Assembly (NCBI GenBank): GCA_017547445.1 | Contig: JAFYPR010000068.1 | Span: forward strand, 1-34,631 | Direction of reading: 5' to 3' | Length of the DNA: 34,631 nucleotides | From: Clostridia bacterium | GTDB taxonomy: Bacteria > Bacillota > Clostridia > UMGS1883 | Part shown: positions 33,712-34,631 of the stretch, piece by piece | Layout: every line of letters begins with the position of its first letter | How positions within the stretch are numbered: the first letter of the stretch is position 1 | Program-made: the position numbers and the translations under genes | Notes under the pieces: model-generated | The model's input: the letters and a program-made list of their open reading frames with translations, nothing else | The model's database searches: none | What the model was told of the DNA's origin: nothing

Positions 33712-33933
33712 AAAAATTACCTCCTATATTTTAATTATTATTTTTTATCCCACTCCGTGGGGATAGAGGGAAACAGTTTGTTTCCCTCTATAAGGAACTT
33801 CGTTTGCAACATCAATTCAACTTTGCCACTATCACGATGGCTCGTTTCATTGTGTTGCAGCACAGCCCTCCGTGCTTCCTTCATCCGCCACTGGCGGCGG
33901 TCGCTACTCGGTTCCTCTCTATTTATAAAATTT
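33712..33933. other. Intergenic region between the two DGR targets; hairpins at 33763-33791 and 33885-33897
   Basis: About 220 nt with a perfect 13-bp stem (ATAGAGGGAAACA / TGTTTCCCTCTAT, 3-nt loop) at 33763-33791, a bulged stem of about 8 bp (TATCCCAC/GTGGGGATA) just beside it, and CCGCCA-c-TGGCGG at 33885-33897. A TTG-started frame of 68 codons crosses the region without a ribosome site and is not accepted. The AT-rich stretch before ATG 33711 may hold a promoter. Confidence 0.6.
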
Positions 33934-34536
33934 TTAAGATACAAAGATATCAGATTTTAAGATGCAAAACGGGCGAACGCCGCTATTGTCGTAGTAGCAA
34001 TTGTTGTCGATACCGCCACGGGGCGAAACACACTTAATCCAGGATGCATCTTCGTGTGTAGGTGTGCTGTAAGGAGTTGCAAGCCACCACCAAGTCTTAA
34101 GCTTGAATTTATCAAGAATATGTACATAACGGCGGTAAAAGGTTGTTGTAAGAAGGTTTGCCTTTCTCTTTACCTTGCCGTAGTCCTTCAAGCCATCGTC
34201 ACTTGTAAGGTCAACCGTATGCTCAACAATATTTTCTTTGCCTATAATGGCAGCGAGTTTTTCTGCAAACTCGTTACACAACTTGTCCACATTGGAGCCG
34301 TTGTAATTGTTGTTCTTGCCGAATTTTGCTCCGCCGGGCAAAGCTTCCTTCAGGATAACCGCCGTTGTTTCTTCAGAACGGTCGAGTACAATAAACTCAA
34401 ACGGGCCAAGCTTACAAAGCTCACCTACCTTAACATCCTTAAGCTTCTTATCCGTTATTCCGAAGCTCTTTCTGATTTCCTTTACCTGTTCCTCTGTAAG
34501 GTCAACTCTCTGACCATTTAACATAATGTAGTTCAT
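33934..34536 (-). CDS. DGR target protein 2 (variable, C-type-lectin-like)
   Basis: 200 residues from ATG 34536 (AGGAAAAG upstream). The C-terminal domain has KTWWWLATP (147-155), KCVSPRGG (168-174) and GVRPF. Residues 175-185 (G I D N N C Y Y D N S) are the template-derived positions. The N-terminal part has a helix (LTEEQVKEIRKSFGI), then ELCKLGPFEFIVLDRSEETTAVILK and GAKFGKNNNYNGSNVDKLCNEFAEKL, a pattern typical of DUF6273 proteins. It is a clear paralogue of target 1 in its second half. No membrane segment is visible. It is the first full gene of the window on the coding strand. Confidence 0.9.
   Translation of the reverse strand: MNYIMLNGQRVDLTEEQVKEIRKSFGITDKKLKDVKVGELCKLGPFEFIVLDRSEETTAVILKEALPGGAKFGKNNNYNGSNVDKLCNEFAEKLAAIIGKENIVEHTVDLTSDDGLKDYGKVKRKANLLTTTFYRRYVHILDKFKLKTWWWLATPYSTPTHEDASWIKCVSPRGGIDNNCYYDNSGVRPFCILKSDIFVS
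33969..34031 (-). repeat. DGR variable repeat 2 (VR2)
   Basis: 63 nt aligned to the TR without gaps. Eight differences were counted and all eight are at template adenines (codons 1, 3, 6, 8, 9 and 11). Ends match TR and VR1 and then diverge. Confidence 0.95.
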
Positions 34537-34631
34537 ATCTCTTTTCCTTTCTTTTTTCTCGCTTTTACCACTTGCGATATATTTTTACAAGCCGTTTTAT
34601 TGTCAGCACAAGTCCTATAACATCTACAAGC
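34537..34631 (-). other. Right edge: no complete gene
   Basis: 95 nt upstream of target 2. Two minus-strand frames are open from the edge: one ends at a TGA overlapping the target-2 start (ATGA), the other ends at TAA near 34563 (LVDVIGLVLTIKRLVKIYRKW). One may be the end of an upstream gene; I cannot tell which. Confidence 0.3.

Noticed and set aside
33738..33944. 68-codon minus-strand frame between the DGR targets
   Set aside because: It starts at TTG without a ribosome site, overlaps the end of target 2, and consists mostly of hairpin sequence.
1..34631. Window as a closed circle, with the polyvalent gene continuing from position 1 to the right edge
   Set aside because: The frame does continue for about 32 codons to a stop, but the peptide (ACRCYRTCADNKTACKN...) is Cys-rich and unlike the polyvalent C-terminus, so chance is more likely.

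Overview
This window looks like about 34.6 kb of a double-stranded DNA tailed phage or prophage of a Gram-positive, probably Clostridia-type gut host. The evidence is strong GGAGG-type ribosome sites, a phi-LC3-type holin, an S-layer-homology domain on the lysin, and dispersed palindromic repeats of a kind I associate with gut Clostridia. Essentially every real gene is on the minus strand, so transcription runs from high to low coordinates. The standard genetic code fits, because TGA is used as a stop (for example at 31548 and 15882). The portal type, short connector genes and giant polyvalent protein, with no tape-measure or sheath gene visible, suggest a short-tailed (podovirus-like) virion. 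Host and morphology are inferences.

Layout in transcription order. 34.5-31.5 kb holds a complete diversity-generating retroelement (DGR): two paralogous target proteins, each ending in a variable repeat, then an Avd-like accessory protein, the template repeat, and the reverse transcriptase. All 18 differences between the template and the two variable repeats fall at template adenines. 31.5-28.2 kb is an early-type module of small Cys-rich proteins, a deoxyribosyltransferase-like protein and a ParB-like protein. 28.2-26.5 kb has two more small zinc-ribbon proteins, a hairpin-rich repeat block that could be a replication origin, and an HUH-type rolling-circle Rep. 26.2-24.1 kb is the terminase pair. 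24.1-19.3 kb is the head module: small Cys-rich protein, small membrane protein, portal, scaffold-like protein and major capsid protein. 19.3-13 kb holds connector and tail genes, a structural protein with a perfect tandem repeat, and a tail-fibre protein with a probable beta-propeller. 13-10.8 kb is lysis: a membrane protein, the holin, and a three-domain lysin. 10.6-1 kb is a charged structural protein followed by a giant polyvalent protein (at least 3075 residues) that runs off the left edge.

Four intergenic sites share a previously unremarked promoter-like motif: TTTTTCGCGG, a G three bases later, then GTG(A/T)TA. The spacing is exactly 17 nt between the -35-like and -10-like hexamers in all four. 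They sit before the small zinc-protein/Rep unit, the terminase unit, the portal/capsid unit and the polyvalent-protein unit, and so divide the genome into expression modules. At two of them the T-run is also the U-tract of a terminator for the preceding unit.

The genes appear to combine host-surface recognition that can be varied (DGR target proteins) with a fixed tail fibre, a multi-enzyme protein likely injected with the DNA, and an unusual replication/partition set (HUH Rep plus ParB-like). Domain names are from recall of family motifs; no database search was run.
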